From DASRHY01 sp046765875 (GTDB lineage: Bacteria; Actinomycetota; Actinomycetes; Propionibacteriales; Kribbellaceae), in the NCBI GenBank assembly GCA_046765875.1, contig JBKPSJ010000298.1, positions 1 to 15,374 on the forward strand: a stretch of 15,374 nt of DNA. The letters run 5' to 3'. The position numbers and the translations under genes are program-made. The notes below the pieces were generated by a model. That model had not been told where the DNA came from, ran no database searches, and worked only from the letters and a program-made list of their open reading frames with translations. Positions 15,238-15,374 of this stretch are shown piece by piece (the first letter of the stretch is position 1; the number at the start of each line of letters is the position of its first letter).

Positions 15238-15374
15238 GTGGTCACGCCCGTTAGTTCGTCGGGGGTCATGCCGCGATCCGGTGGGTGAGCTGGTTGAGGT
15301 CGTCGCGGCCGAAGCGCCAGTCGAAGGGTCGTGCGGCCTGGTTGTAGCGGGTCTCGAATGCGAGGAGTCGTGCG
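15238..15374 (-). mobile_element. second IS630-family element (B), left end only
   Basis: The end sequence GTGGTCACGCCCGTTAGTTC (15238-15257) shares the GTG...GTTAGTTCGT pattern of element A's ends. It is followed by the 3' end of a different IS630-type transposase. The element continues past the window edge. It begins immediately after the TA that bounds element A. Confidence 0.65.
15266..15374 (-). CDS. IS630-family transposase, C-terminal part (runs off window)
   Basis: The last 35 residues read ARLLAFETRYNQAARPFDW then RFGRDDLNQLTHRIAA, followed by TGA at 15266-15268. The pattern FExxYNxxAxPFxWxFxRxDLxxLxxRI is the usual C-terminus of longer IS630-family transposases, after the catalytic glutamate. 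It differs from the transposase of element A, so the two elements are related but distinct. The upstream coding part and catalytic residues lie outside the window. Confidence 0.7.
   Translation of the reverse strand, partial: ARLLAFETRYNQAARPFDWRFGRDDLNQLTHRIAA

Noticed and set aside
14247..15254. 335-residue plus-strand frame opposite the IS630 transposase
   Set aside because: It is antisense to a transposase with an intact DDE triad and is R/Q/H/P-rich with no motif.
1..15374. CRISPR arrays, tRNA/rRNA genes, riboswitches
   Set aside because: No regularly spaced repeats, T-loop-like motifs in a cloverleaf context, or conserved rRNA stretches were seen by eye on either strand.

Overview
The window looks like chromosomal DNA of a high-G+C actinomycete. 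The DNA is strongly GC-rich by eye, coding frames favour G/C in the third codon position, and GTG and probable TTG starts occur. The families seen (DUF2252, a GAP-like membrane protein, a DHA2-type MFS exporter, actinobacterial-style IS6 and IS630 transposases) also fit. No marker gene allows a genus to be named.

Layout. (1) 1-2392: two intact plus-strand genes, a DUF2252 kinase-like protein and a small multi-TM protein resembling the GAP/SfLAP family. (2) 2393-4235: a decayed stretch with no intact gene. It holds the C-terminal third or so of an MFS drug exporter on the minus strand, joined out of frame to an unrecognised coding fragment. (3) 4236-5915: a secreted sialidase/BNR-type beta-propeller, followed by a strong 16-bp hairpin. 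(4) 6565-9756, minus strand: a 1063-residue secreted protein with about ten Asp-box (BNR) repeats. (5) 9757-10381: remnants of a frameshifted unrecognised gene and a promoter-like site with a 14-residue leaderless mini-ORF. (6) 10382-11206: an alpha/beta hydrolase. (7) about 11222-11582: the tail of an IS6-family element, keeping its right terminal repeat. (8) 11640-13262: a second secreted sialidase-like propeller whose tail runs into (9) a convergent SAM methyltransferase (13069-13866). (10) 14061-15374: the first codons of a gene cut off by two IS630-family elements lying head to tail and separated only by a TA dinucleotide.

The genes do not form an obvious single pathway. The theme is three secreted beta-propeller proteins, which may act on extracellular glycans or other polymers, inside a region reshaped by insertion sequences and deletions. 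Broken genes outnumber operons, and no system that is clearly new stands out. The most interesting points are structural: the paired IS630 insertion at one TA with two lesions in the nearer copy, the overlapping ends of the sialidase-like and methyltransferase genes on an imperfect palindrome, and the frameshifted remnant genes.
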